Assembly (NCBI RefSeq): GCF_020742175.1 | Contig: NZ_DYXM01000066.1 | Coordinates: 1-17,570 of the forward strand | Reading direction: 5' to 3' | DNA length: 17,570 bases | DNA from: Dietzia timorensis | GTDB taxonomy: Bacteria; Actinomycetota; Actinomycetes; Mycobacteriales; Mycobacteriaceae | Shown here: in pieces, positions 6,813-14,446 of the stretch | Numbering within the stretch: position 1 is the first letter of the stretch | How the letters are laid out: each line of letters starts with the position of its first letter | The notes under the pieces: generated by a model | Seen by the model: the letters and a program-made list of their open reading frames with translations, nothing else | The model's database searches: none | Told to the model about the DNA's origin: nothing | Translations under genes and position numbers: made by a program

Positions 6813-8510
6813 CTAGTGCCTGCCACCCACGTGAGCCTCGGCGCGGTTGCGCTCGATCATGTGCGGGTAGTGCAGCTCGAACGCCGGGCGCTCCGAGCGG
6901 ATGCGCGGCAGCTTGACGAAGTTGTGACGCGGCGGCGGGCAGCTGGTGGCCCACTCGAGCGAGTTGCCCGCGCCCCACGGATCGTCGGTGGTGACGATCT
7001 CGCCGTAGCGCCAGCTGTGGATGATGTTCCAGATGAACGGCAGGAACGAGATGCCCAGGATGAAGGCGCCGATCGTCGAGATCATGTTGAGCACCGTGAA
7101 GTTGTCGGTGGCCAGGTAGTCCGCGTAGCGGCGTGCCATGCCCTGGTTGCCGAGCCAGTGCTGCACGAGGAACGTGCCGTGGAAGCCGATGAACATGAGC
7201 CAGAAGTGCCACTTCGCGAGGGTCTCGTTGTACATGCGGCCCGTCATCTTCGGGAACCAGAAGTACACGCCGGCCATCGTGGCGAACACGATCGTGCCGA
7301 AGAGCACGTAGTGGAAGTGCGCCACGATGAAGTAGGTGTCCGAGATGTGGAAGTCGATCGGCGCGGAGGCCATCATGACGCCGGTGAGACCACCGAAGAG
7401 GAAGGAGGTGATGAAGCCGCAGGCGAAGATCATCGGCGCCTCAAACGTGATCTTGCCCTTCCACATCGTGAGGATCCAGTTGAAGAACTTCACGCCCGTC
7501 GGGACGGCGATGAGGAACGTCATGAACGAGAAGAACGGCAGCAGCACGGCGCCGGTCACGAACATGTGGTGCGCCCACACGGCCATCGACAGGGCTGCGA
7601 TGGACAGCGTCGCGAAGATCAGGCCCGCGTAGCCGAACATCGGCTTACGAGAGAAGACCGGGAAGATCTCGGACACGATGCCGAAGAACGGCAGGGCGAG
7701 AATATAGACCTCGGGGTGACCGAAGAACCAGAACAGGTGCTGCCACATGATGGCGCCGCCGTTCTGCGCGTCGAACAAGTGCCCGCCGAACTGGCGGTCG
7801 TAGTACACGCCGAGCGCGGCCGCCGTGAGGATCGGGAAGATGAAGAGGATCAGCACGGACGCGACGAGAATGTTCCAGGTGAAGATCGGCATGCGGAAGA
7901 AGGTCATGCCCGGGGCACGCATACACACGATGGTGGTGACGAAGTTGACGCCACCGAGAATCGTGCCGAGGCCGGACACGCCGACACCGAGGATCCACAG
8001 GTCAGCGCCCACCTGCGGCGAATGGACTGCATCGCCGAGCGGCATGTACATCGTCCAACCGAAGGCGGCTGCACCGCCCGGGGTGAGGAAGCCGACCAGG
8101 GTCAGCGAAGCGCCGAAAACGAACAGCCAGAAGCCGAAGGCGTTGAGGCGCGGGAACGCCACGTCGGGTGCGCCGATCTGCAGCGGCATGATGTAGTTCG
8201 CGAAGCCGACGACGATCGGCGTGCCGTAGAACAGCAACATGATCGTTCCGTGCATGGTGAACAGCTGGTTGAACTGTTCGTTCGACAGGAACTGCATGCC
8301 GGGCAGCGCGAGCTCGGCACGGATAAACAGCGCCATGAGGCCGCCGATGAAGAAGAAGACGAAACATGCGGTGATGTACATCAGACCGAGCTGCTTGTGG
8401 TCTGTGGTCGTCAACATCTTCCAAATGAACGAGCCCTTACGACCTGTCCCGGTCGGCGTCCCAGCCGGGTGGTCCAGCTCGTGCACCGGGCGCGGTGCCA
8501 CTGTGGTCAT
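6813..8510 (-). CDS. ctaD: Cytochrome c oxidase (aa3) subunit I
   Basis: Catalytic subunit of the aa3 terminal oxidase that reduces O2 to water and pumps protons. The protein has 565 residues with 12 expected membrane helices. Haem and copper ligands are present: His87 (TMHGTIMLL) and His400 for haem a; His398 (AHFHYV) for haem a3; His265 (WFFGHPEVYI), His314 and His315 (VWAHHMFV) for CuB, with Tyr269 positioned for the His-Tyr crosslink. The ATG start follows AGGAGGAG at proper spacing. As usual in Corynebacteriales the gene is separate from the other oxidase and bc1 genes, which are not in this window. It is divergent from the lipoprotein gene and has its own terminator. Confidence 0.98.
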   Translation of the reverse strand: MTTVAPRPVHELDHPAGTPTGTGRKGSFIWKMLTTTDHKQLGLMYITACFVFFFIGGLMALFIRAELALPGMQFLSNEQFNQLFTMHGTIMLLFYGTPIVVGFANYIMPLQIGAPDVAFPRLNAFGFWLFVFGASLTLVGFLTPGGAAAFGWTMYMPLGDAVHSPQVGADLWILGVGVSGLGTILGGVNFVTTIVCMRAPGMTFFRMPIFTWNILVASVLILFIFPILTAAALGVYYDRQFGGHLFDAQNGGAIMWQHLFWFFGHPEVYILALPFFGIVSEIFPVFSRKPMFGYAGLIFATLSIAALSMAVWAHHMFVTGAVLLPFFSFMTFLIAVPTGVKFFNWILTMWKGKITFEAPMIFACGFITSFLFGGLTGVMMASAPIDFHISDTYFIVAHFHYVLFGTIVFATMAGVYFWFPKMTGRMYNETLAKWHFWLMFIGFHGTFLVQHWLGNQGMARRYADYLATDNFTVLNMISTIGAFILGISFLPFIWNIIHSWRYGEIVTTDDPWGAGNSLEWATSCPPPRHNFVKLPRIRSERPAFELHYPHMIERNRAEAHVGGRH

Positions 8511-8612
8511 GGGGCTCCTCCTGAAAGTCTTGCCCTAGTCAAATGCTCACCGAAACGTCGAAGCCGTCCATCTCGACTGCAGATTTCGAACATCACGGAT
8601 GTGCTGGCAATA

Positions 8613-8618
8613 ATCTTA
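8613..8618 (-). promoter_or_regulatory. Candidate -10 element for ctaD
   Basis: On the minus strand this reads TAAGAT, fitting the TAnnnT pattern, about 100 bases before the ctaD ATG in the 222-bp divergent region. No good -35 is visible. Next to it is an imperfect palindrome, CCAT-N5-ATGG (8626-8638). Confidence 0.3.
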
Positions 8619-8732
8619 GACCCCGCCATTCGGTATGGGACATCGACCCCACCCCTTTCTGTGTATTTCTTAGGACTCCGTTTGGGAGTGTCCGTGTCGC
8701 CACCTTCCACCCGCGTCTCTTAACCTGGTGAG

Positions 8733-9866
8733 GTGCGTAATTTCACTGTTGACCGAGCCCGCCGTCTCCCGTCGCCCGAGGGCGCGAGAAAGGCCGCTCC
8801 GGCAGCAGTCGGCCTCCTGGCCCTCGGGGTCGCGCTGAGCGCCTGCGGCCCCTCGCCAATGGACATGGAGGAGCATCCGATCACCGAGTCGACGCCTTCG
8901 CGCGCCGCCGGGGAAGAGCTCCTCCGCTCCGGCGACCCGGAGGAGGCCTGCCCGGAGGAGCCGTTGCGCGCCGATTCCGGGTCGACGGTGTCTGTCGCCT
9001 CCTCGCCCGGCGATGACGCCGACAAGGTGCGCGTCCCCACCGAGCCCGAGCGAATTCTCGCTCTCGGTTACGGCGCCGCGGACACGGCCTGCGCGCTTGG
9101 GCTCCAAGACCGGGTTGTCGCCACCTCGCCTTTGCCCGCGGGCGCGAACGCCGTGCTCCCGCCTCGGCTCACATCAGCGCCCATCGCCGATCCGGCGACT
9201 GCCGAGTTCTCCTCCCAGGTGCGGGATCTCGACCCCGACGTCATCCTCGTAGGTGCCGACGCCGGCGTTACCGCGGCCGAACTACGGAAGACTCTGGGTG
9301 ACGACGGGGCGCCGATCATCTCCTACGAGGATCCGGGCGCCGAGGTGCCGTGGTCGGAGTCCGCCCGGGTGGCGGCGGCCGCGCTGGGCCGTGAAAAGGC
9401 GATGGACACGCTGCTCACCGACTTCATCGGTTTCTACGAAGGCGCCGCGGAGGCTTCCACGCCATCGGATACGCAGGTGTCGGTAGTGCAGTTTGACGGC
9501 GGAGAGCCGCGAATCGCGGACCCGGATATCCTCGGCGTGCGTATCCTCACCGCGATGGGCGCGCAGCGCCCGCCGGCGCAGCTTCTCGAAGATGGCGAAC
9601 CGGTGGATCCGCCGGACTACTCCCCCATTGCCGGCGACGAGCTGTCAGGGGATGTGGTCTTCGCGATCAAGCCGCCGGGCCCGAACGGCGAGGCCGAGAT
9701 GCGCTCGGTCTTCGAGTCCGAGCGTTGGGAGGAGCTGTCTCCGATGAAAAATCGTCGCGTGTTCGTCGTCGAGCCTTCGGTGTGGCAGGGCCGCGGGATC
9801 GTCGCCGCACGCACGGCGGTCCAGGACATCGCCGCTAATATCAATCGCTACTCCGCTGACGGATAG
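8733..9866 (+). CDS. ABC-type iron-siderophore substrate-binding lipoprotein (FecB/FepB-like)
   Basis: The protein has 377 residues from GTG 8733. It has a basic N terminus, a hydrophobic stretch (AAPAAVGLLALGVALSA) and a lipobox LSAC with Cys38, so it should be a lipid-anchored surface protein. A low-complexity acidic linker (about 40-95) precedes a helical-backbone (TroA/FecB-type) binding fold: PERILALGYGAADTACALGL (104-123), VRDLDPDVILVGADAG (150-165), and a C-terminal lobe ending in NRRVFVVEPSVWQGRGIVAARTA. Such proteins hand ferric siderophores to an ABC importer. No permease or ATPase gene is adjacent, so its partner lies elsewhere or it has an unconventional role. The ligand is unknown. 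A strong hairpin follows it. Confidence 0.85.
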   Translation: MRNFTVDRARRLPSPEGARKAAPAAVGLLALGVALSACGPSPMDMEEHPITESTPSRAAGEELLRSGDPEEACPEEPLRADSGSTVSVASSPGDDADKVRVPTEPERILALGYGAADTACALGLQDRVVATSPLPAGANAVLPPRLTSAPIADPATAEFSSQVRDLDPDVILVGADAGVTAAELRKTLGDDGAPIISYEDPGAEVPWSESARVAAAALGREKAMDTLLTDFIGFYEGAAEASTPSDTQVSVVQFDGGEPRIADPDILGVRILTAMGAQRPPAQLLEDGEPVDPPDYSPIAGDELSGDVVFAIKPPGPNGEAEMRSVFESERWEELSPMKNRRVFVVEPSVWQGRGIVAARTAVQDIAANINRYSADG

Positions 9867-9893
9867 TTTGTCCTTTTATATAGGAAACAAGAA

Positions 9894-9946
9894 CGGCGGC
9901 GCCGCTCCCTAACGGTCGAATGACCGAGCAGGTAGCGGCGCCGCCG
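9894..9946. terminator. Nested bidirectional terminator between the lipoprotein gene and nrdF
   Basis: A 13-bp perfect GC stem (9894-9906 CGGCGGCGCCGCT with 9934-9946) encloses a second hairpin, CGGTC-GAAT-GACCG (9913-9926), with a further CCT/AGG pairing beneath it. It starts 27 bases after the lipoprotein stop and lies 20 bases beyond the nrdF stop, serving both converging genes. A TCCTTTTATAT stretch lies just left of it, which on the minus strand reads as A-rich, so it is not a minus-strand T-tract. Confidence 0.82.
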
Positions 9947-9966
9947 CGAGCCATGTTGGGTGAGTG

Positions 9967-10986
9967 CTAGAAGTCCCAATCCTCGTCTTCGGTGGCCACG
10001 GCCTTGCCCATGACGTAGGAACTGCCGGAGCCGGAGAAGAAGTCGTGGTTCTCGTCCGCGTTGGGGCTCAGCGCCGACAGGATCGCCGGATCGACGTCGG
10101 TCTCGTCCTTCGGGAACATCGCCTCGTAGCCAAGATTCATGAGCGCCTTGTTGGCGTTGTAGCGCATGAACTTCTTGACGTCCTCGGTCCAACCGACGGC
10201 GTCGTAGAGGTCCTCGGCGTAGTCCGATTCATTCTCGTACAGCTCGAACATGAGCTCAAAGGTGTAGTTCTTGAGTTCTTCGCGCTCGGCCTCGGTGAGC
10301 TTTTCGAGCCCGCGCTGGTACTTGTAGCCGATGTAGTAACCGTGCACGGCCTCGTCGCGAATGATGAGCCGGATGATGTCCGCGGTGTTGGTCAGCTTGG
10401 CCCGCGAGGACCAGTACATCGGCAGGTAGAAGCCCGAGTAGAACAGGAACGACTCGAGCAGTGTCGAGGCGATCTTGCGGTGCAGCGGATTCGTTCCTGC
10501 GTAGTCCTCGAGCACGATCTTCGCCTTGCGCTGGAGGAACTTGTTCTCCTCGGACCAGCGGAAGGCTTCGTCGATCTGCGGGGTCGAGCAGAGCGTGGAG
10601 AAGATCGTCGAATAGCTCTTCGCGTGGACCGACTCCATGAAGGCGATGTTGGTGTACACCGCCTCTTCGTGCGGGGTGATCGAATCCGGGATCATCGACA
10701 CCGCGCCGACGGTCCCCTGCATCGTGTCGAGCAGGGTCAGCCCGGTGAACACGCGGATTGTGAGTTGCTGCTCGAGATCGGTCAGCGTCTGCCACGACTG
10801 GATGTCGTTGGAGACCGGCACCTTTTCTGGCAGCCAGAAGTTACTGGTCAGACGATCCCAAACCTGGTCATCGACATCATCGGAAACGCGGTTCCAGTTA
10901 ATCGCCGACACGCGGTCGACGAGGTTGGGGCGAACCCCTTCGGCAGGACTGTGCGAGCCGGGAGCGTGCTGCTCGGTGGAGGTCAC
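9967..10986 (-). CDS. nrdF: Class Ib ribonucleotide reductase, beta (radical/metal) subunit NrdF
   Basis: The protein has 339 residues. It houses the dimetal centre (dimanganese or diiron in class Ib) and the tyrosyl radical passed to NrdE. All expected ligands are seen: Asp87 (LLDTMQG), Glu118 and His121 (FMESVHAKSY), Glu178 (LLESFLFYSG), Glu212 and His215 (RDEAVHGYYIG), with radical Tyr125. Each is offset by ten from the numbering I recall for Corynebacterium ammoniagenes NrdF. The C-terminal tail EDEDWDF is the NrdE-docking peptide. The GTG start is preceded by GAAAGG. It lies 75 bp downstream of nrdE with a small hairpin between, so it may be both co-transcribed with and separately tuned from nrdHIE. 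Confidence 0.98.
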   Translation of the reverse strand: MTSTEQHAPGSHSPAEGVRPNLVDRVSAINWNRVSDDVDDQVWDRLTSNFWLPEKVPVSNDIQSWQTLTDLEQQLTIRVFTGLTLLDTMQGTVGAVSMIPDSITPHEEAVYTNIAFMESVHAKSYSTIFSTLCSTPQIDEAFRWSEENKFLQRKAKIVLEDYAGTNPLHRKIASTLLESFLFYSGFYLPMYWSSRAKLTNTADIIRLIIRDEAVHGYYIGYKYQRGLEKLTEAEREELKNYTFELMFELYENESDYAEDLYDAVGWTEDVKKFMRYNANKALMNLGYEAMFPKDETDVDPAILSALSPNADENHDFFSGSGSSYVMGKAVATEDEDWDF

Positions 10987-11011
10987 GTGAGGTGCCTTTC
11001 TAACGAGGTTG

Positions 11012-11036
11012 AACCGAAATTTCGCTGGCTTCGGTT
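11012..11036. repeat. Inverted repeat in the nrdE-nrdF spacer
   Basis: AACCGAA (11012-11018) pairs perfectly with TTCGGTT (11030-11036) around an 11-nt loop, between the nrdE stop and the nrdF ribosome site. It could set the ratio of nrdE to nrdF message by attenuation or processing, but could also be a weak chance hairpin. Confidence 0.4.
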
Positions 11037-11061
11037 ACGGAGACATGGCGAGATTTGACGG

Positions 11062-13230
11062 TCACAGCATGCAGCTGACGCAACCCTCCACCTCGGTCCC
11101 TTCGAGTGCGAGTTGGCGCACGCGGATGTAGTACAGCGTCTTGATGCCCTTGCGCCATGCGTAGATCTGCGCACGGTTGACCTCGCGGGTGTCCGCCGTG
11201 TCCTTGAAGAACAGGGTGAGTGAGAGTCCCTGGTCGACGTGCTGGGTGGCGGCAGCGTAGGTGTCGATGATCTTCTCGTAGCCGATCTCGTACGCGTCCT
11301 GGTAGTAGTCCAGGTTGTCGTTGTTCAGGTAAGGCGCCGGATAGTAAACGCGGCCGATCTTGCCTTCCTTGCGGATCTCGATCTTCGAGGCCACAGGGTG
11401 GATCGAGGACGTCGAGTTGTTGATGTAGGAGATCGACCCCGTCGGCGGAACGGCCTGCAGGTTCTGGTTGTAGATACCGTGCGCCTGCACCGATTCCTTG
11501 AGCTCGCGCCAATCCGACTGCGAGGGGATCTCCACCTCGGCGTCCGCGAACAGCTGGGCAATGCGCTCGGTGGCCGGCGCCCACTCCTGATCGGTGTACT
11601 TGTCGAAGAACTCGCCGGAGGCGTACTTCGAATCCGCGAAACCGGCGAAGGCCGTGCCGCGCTCGATCGCGATCTGGTTCGAGGCGCGAAGCGCGTGGAA
11701 CAAGACCGTGTAGAAGTAGATGTTCGTGAAGTCCACGCCCTCTTCGGAGCCGTAGTAGATGCGCTCGCGGGCAAGGTAGCCGTGCAGGTTCATCTGGCCG
11801 AGGCCGATGGCGTGCGACTGATCGTTGCCCTTCTCGATCGACGGCACCGAGGAGATGTCGGTCTGATCCGACACCGCCGTCAGACCGCGAATCGCGGTTT
11901 CGATCGTCTTGCCGAGGTCCGGGGAGTCCATCGACTTGGCGATGTTCATCGAACCGAGGTTGCAGGAGATGTCCTTGCCGATCTCCGAGTACGACAGGTC
12001 GTCGTTGAACGACGACGGGGTCGACACCTGGAGAATCTCTGAGCACAGGTTCGACATGGTGATCTTGCCCTTGACCGGATTCGCCCGGTTTACCGTGTCC
12101 TCGAACATGATGTACGGGTACCCGGACTCGAACTGGATCTCGGCGAGCGTCTGGAAGAACTGGCGCGCGTTGATCTTCTTCTTCGAGATCGCCTTGTTCT
12201 CGACCATCTCGTTGTAGTGCTCGGACACGTTGATGTCGGCGAACGGCTTGCCGTAGATGCGCTCGACATCGTAGGGCGAGAACAGGTACATGTCCTCGTT
12301 CTTCTTAGCCAGCTCGAACGTCACATCCGGAATCACGACGCCGAGTGACAGCGTCTTGATGCGGATCTTCTCGTCGGCGTTCTCGCGCTTGGTGTCGAGG
12401 AACTTGAGGATGTCGGGGTGATGGGCGTGCAGGTAGACCGCGCCCGCGCCTTGGCGTGCACCGAGCTGGTTGGCGTACGAGAAAGAGTCCTCGAGCAGCT
12501 TCATCACGGGGATGACGCCGGACGACTGGTTCTCGATGTGCTTGATGGGTGCGCCGTGCTCACGGAGATTCGACAGCAGCAACGCCACACCGCCGCCGCG
12601 CTTGGACAGCTGCAGCGCGGAGTTGATCGAGCGGCCGATGGACTCCATGTTGTCCTCGATCCGCAGGAGGAAGCAGGACACGGGCTCGCCGCGCTGCTTC
12701 TTGCCCGAGTTCAGGAACGTCGGGGTGGCTGGCTGGAAGCGACCCGCGAGGATCTCGTCGACGAGGGCCTGCGCGAGGGTTTCGTCGCCCTCGGCAAGTG
12801 CCAGCGCGACCATGCACACGCGGTCTTCGTAGCGTTCGAGGTAGCGCTTACCGTCGAAGGTCTTGAGCGTGTACGACGTGTAGTACTTGAATGCGCCGAG
12901 GAAGGTCGGGAATCGAAACTTCTGCGCGTAGGCGTTCTCGAAAAGCGAGAGGACGAAGTTGCGCGAGTACTGCTCGAGCACCTCGGCCTCGTAGTATTCC
13001 TTTTCCACGAGGTAGTCGAGCTTTTCGCTCTGGTTGTGGAAGAACACCGTGTTCTGGTTGACGTGCTGCAGGAAGTATTCGCGTGCAGCCTCACGGTCCT
13101 TGTCGAACTGGATGTTTCCATCGTCGTCGTACAGGTTGAGCATCGCGTTCAGCGCGTGGTAATCCATGCCGCTGGACGCCGTCGAAGTGTTTTCTGCCGT
13201 TTCCGCGCGGTCTACCGCTGGTGCTACCAA
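11062..13230 (-). CDS. nrdE: Class Ib ribonucleotide reductase, alpha (catalytic) subunit NrdE
   Basis: Reduces ribonucleoside diphosphates to deoxy forms. The protein has 722 residues from TTG 13230, close to the roughly 700-720 of corynebacterial NrdE. Catalytic residues are Cys186 (GEPVSCFLL) and Cys423 (DISCNLGS) as the redox pair, NLCSE (394-398) with radical Cys396, and the C-terminal CVSC shuttle in EGCVSCML. Reading on upstream gives an 804-residue frame that runs through nrdI, so it is not a real start. TTG 13230 overlaps the nrdI stop by 7 bp and preserves the 20-odd residues that other corynebacterial NrdE proteins have before MDYHALN; ATG 13167 (that Met) is the alternative. Translational coupling to nrdI is likely. 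Confidence 0.97.
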   Translation of the reverse strand: MVAPAVDRAETAENTSTASSGMDYHALNAMLNLYDDDGNIQFDKDREAAREYFLQHVNQNTVFFHNQSEKLDYLVEKEYYEAEVLEQYSRNFVLSLFENAYAQKFRFPTFLGAFKYYTSYTLKTFDGKRYLERYEDRVCMVALALAEGDETLAQALVDEILAGRFQPATPTFLNSGKKQRGEPVSCFLLRIEDNMESIGRSINSALQLSKRGGGVALLLSNLREHGAPIKHIENQSSGVIPVMKLLEDSFSYANQLGARQGAGAVYLHAHHPDILKFLDTKRENADEKIRIKTLSLGVVIPDVTFELAKKNEDMYLFSPYDVERIYGKPFADINVSEHYNEMVENKAISKKKINARQFFQTLAEIQFESGYPYIMFEDTVNRANPVKGKITMSNLCSEILQVSTPSSFNDDLSYSEIGKDISCNLGSMNIAKSMDSPDLGKTIETAIRGLTAVSDQTDISSVPSIEKGNDQSHAIGLGQMNLHGYLARERIYYGSEEGVDFTNIYFYTVLFHALRASNQIAIERGTAFAGFADSKYASGEFFDKYTDQEWAPATERIAQLFADAEVEIPSQSDWRELKESVQAHGIYNQNLQAVPPTGSISYINNSTSSIHPVASKIEIRKEGKIGRVYYPAPYLNNDNLDYYQDAYEIGYEKIIDTYAAATQHVDQGLSLTLFFKDTADTREVNRAQIYAWRKGIKTLYYIRVRQLALEGTEVEGCVSCML

Positions 13231-13679
13231 AACTCGTCCAATCCCTTGCGGACGTTGTCCACGTCCTCTTGCGTTCCCATGAGTTCGAATCGGTACAGGT
13301 AGGGCACGCCCAGCTTGGCAGCTACTGCCTCGCCGGCCGCGCCGAACGATGCGCCGAAGTTGGAGTTTCCCGCCGCCAGGACCCCACGGACGAGGTCCCG
13401 GTTGGTTTTGTTGGCGAGAAACTTCTTGACCTGTCGCGGTACGTGCGACCCCTCCTTGCCGGTGACCGACAAGCAACCCCCGTAGGTGGGAGTAATCAAA
13501 ACAAACGGCTCGGACATTTCCGGCATCTGCTCCGAGGAATAGATCGGAATCCGAGTCGAGGCGTAGCCGAGCTTGCTCACGAAGCGTTCGGTATTGCCCG
13601 AGACGTTGGAAAAATAGACCACATGCACGGACTTTTCCGCTGCACGCGGGACCGAATCGAGATATGCGATGCGGTTCAT
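13224..13679 (-). CDS. nrdI: NrdI flavodoxin-like activator of class Ib RNR
   Basis: The protein has 151 residues. NrdI supplies an oxidant through its FMN to assemble the Mn(III)2-tyrosyl radical of NrdF. FMN-binding loops are seen at YFSNVSGNTERF (22-33), LITPTYGG (61-68) and AAGNSNFG (102-109). The start is ATG with GGAGG nine bases upstream. It lies 70 bp after nrdH, and its stop codon overlaps the nrdE start. Its presence argues for manganese use in NrdF. Confidence 0.96.
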   Translation of the reverse strand: MNRIAYLDSVPRAAEKSVHVVYFSNVSGNTERFVSKLGYASTRIPIYSSEQMPEMSEPFVLITPTYGGCLSVTGKEGSHVPRQVKKFLANKTNRDLVRGVLAAGNSNFGASFGAAGEAVAAKLGVPYLYRFELMGTQEDVDNVRKGLDEFW

Positions 13680-13749
13680 ATGTGTCGCCTCCAGGACGCT
13701 CAGGTCACTTCCCCATGATCTCTGCGCCCGACGTGCGATCGACCGCCGG

Positions 13750-13983
13750 TCAGGCTGCGGCGGTGGCGAGAGCTTTGATGCGATCCGGACGGTAGCCGGA
13801 CCAATGGTCCTCGCCTGCCACCACGATCGGGGCCTGCAGGTGGCCGAGAGCCATCACGTACTCGCGAGCGTCGGAGTCCTCGGTGATATCCACGACCTCG
13901 TAATCCAGACCCTGCTTGTCGAGAGCACGGTAGGTGGCATTGCACTGCACGCACGCCGGCTTGGTGTAAACGGTGATGCTCAT
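13750..13983 (-). CDS. nrdH: NrdH glutaredoxin-like redoxin
   Basis: The protein has 77 residues, normal for NrdH. It re-reduces NrdE. The active site is KPACVQC (Cys11, Cys14), the NrdH signature, followed by the cis-Pro loop LQAPIVV (Pro52) and the C-terminal WSGYRPDRI typical of NrdH. An ATG nine codons earlier is in frame, but MSITVYTKPAC is the standard start and has AAAGG about 12 bases upstream. It is the first gene of nrdHIEF and is preceded by a long repeat-rich non-coding stretch. Confidence 0.97.
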   Translation of the reverse strand: MSITVYTKPACVQCNATYRALDKQGLDYEVVDITEDSDAREYVMALGHLQAPIVVAGEDHWSGYRPDRIKALATAAA

Positions 13984-14072
13984 AGCGACTTGAGGCCTTT
14001 CTTCACGCACTGGGAACGACGAAACTTCTGTCCGGATGCGGCTCTTGTGATTATTCGAACATCGACGGCGAA

Positions 14073-14119
14073 CCTGTGGAATTCGCGCGCCCTCTATAGA
14101 GATTCAACACCTCCACAGG
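14073..14119 (-). promoter_or_regulatory. Probable nrdH promoter zone with concentric inverted repeats
   Basis: CCTGTGGA (14073-14080) and its perfect complement TCCACAGG (14112-14119) flank the 10-bp palindrome CTCTATAGAG (14092-14101), and both symmetries share nearly the same centre (14096). On the minus strand the centre contains TATAGA, a plausible -10, about 110 bases before the nrdH ATG. No convincing -35 is present. A promoter under a dyad-binding regulator is inferred. Confidence 0.45.
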
Positions 14120-14174
14120 GCCTGGAATTCCCGCCGGCTCGTTGTGTCCGACTCAATGACCGCAACGCCTTCAA

Positions 14175-14190
14175 ACACTACCCGTTGTGT
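14175..14190. promoter_or_regulatory. Candidate NrdR box
   Basis: ACACTACCCGTTGTGT matches the ACAC-N8-GTGT palindromic form of NrdR boxes, which NrdR uses to repress RNR operons when dNTP or ATP signals are bound. A half-matching copy (…CGTTGTGT) ends at 14147; CGTTGTGTCC is shared exactly by the two sites, 43 bp apart. NrdR boxes usually come in pairs about three helical turns apart; here the step is about four. It lies about 190 bp upstream of nrdH. Confidence 0.6.
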
Positions 14191-14319
14191 CCAGAAGGTC
14201 AACCGACCACGACATATTGGTCTTACACGCATGGTATTCCCAGGTCGTCGTCTCACCTTGTGGACCCCCGTTCCGCCATAACAGCGTTTCGAACGACACC
14301 GATGTTGTTTCGCGCGTGC

Positions 14320-14332
14320 CGTTCGAACGCGC
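14320..14332. repeat. CGTTCGAACG palindrome, copy 1
   Basis: A perfect 10-bp palindrome followed by CGC. The 12-mer GTTCGAACGCGC recurs exactly at 14448. A related TTTCGAACG lies at 14287. The binding protein is unknown. Confidence 0.55.
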
Positions 14333-14388
14333 AACCCGATACAGAACCCATCATGACGGCGGAGTCCGACAAAATCTTTGCCCACACC

Positions 14389-14431
14389 CTGTCCACCGTT
14401 CGTCCACATCTGGTCCACAGATACGTCCACA
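14389..14431 (+). promoter_or_regulatory. Tandem array of four DnaA-box-like 9-mers
   Basis: CTGTCCACC (14389), TCGTCCACA (14400), TGGTCCACA (14411) and ACGTCCACA (14423) lie head to tail at steps of 11, 11 and 12 bp, about one helical turn each. All share GTCCAC; actinobacterial DnaA boxes are TTGTCCACA or close. An inverted GGTCCACAA (plus strand TTGTGGACC, 14258-14266) lies 120 bp away. Each 9-mer deviates at positions 1-2, so they may be low-affinity sites. DnaA binding is inferred; DnaA control of an RNR operon is established for E. coli nrdAB. Confidence 0.5.
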
Positions 14432-14446
14432 GGATTTCGGCATCCG

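Noticed and set aside
6753..8723. Long plus-strand open frame (656 codons) antisense to ctaD
   Set aside because: Composition is extremely rich in His, Asp, Glu and Arg, as expected for the complement of a membrane-protein gene. It has no ribosome site or known motif, and ctaD is certain on the other strand.
13231..13476. N-terminal extension of nrdE to 804 residues
   Set aside because: The extension runs through nrdI in another frame and has no family similarity; homologues start just before MDYHALN.
14389..14431. CRISPR or other long-repeat array
   Set aside because: Units are 9 bp with 2-3 bp between them and no unique spacers; there are no cas genes.
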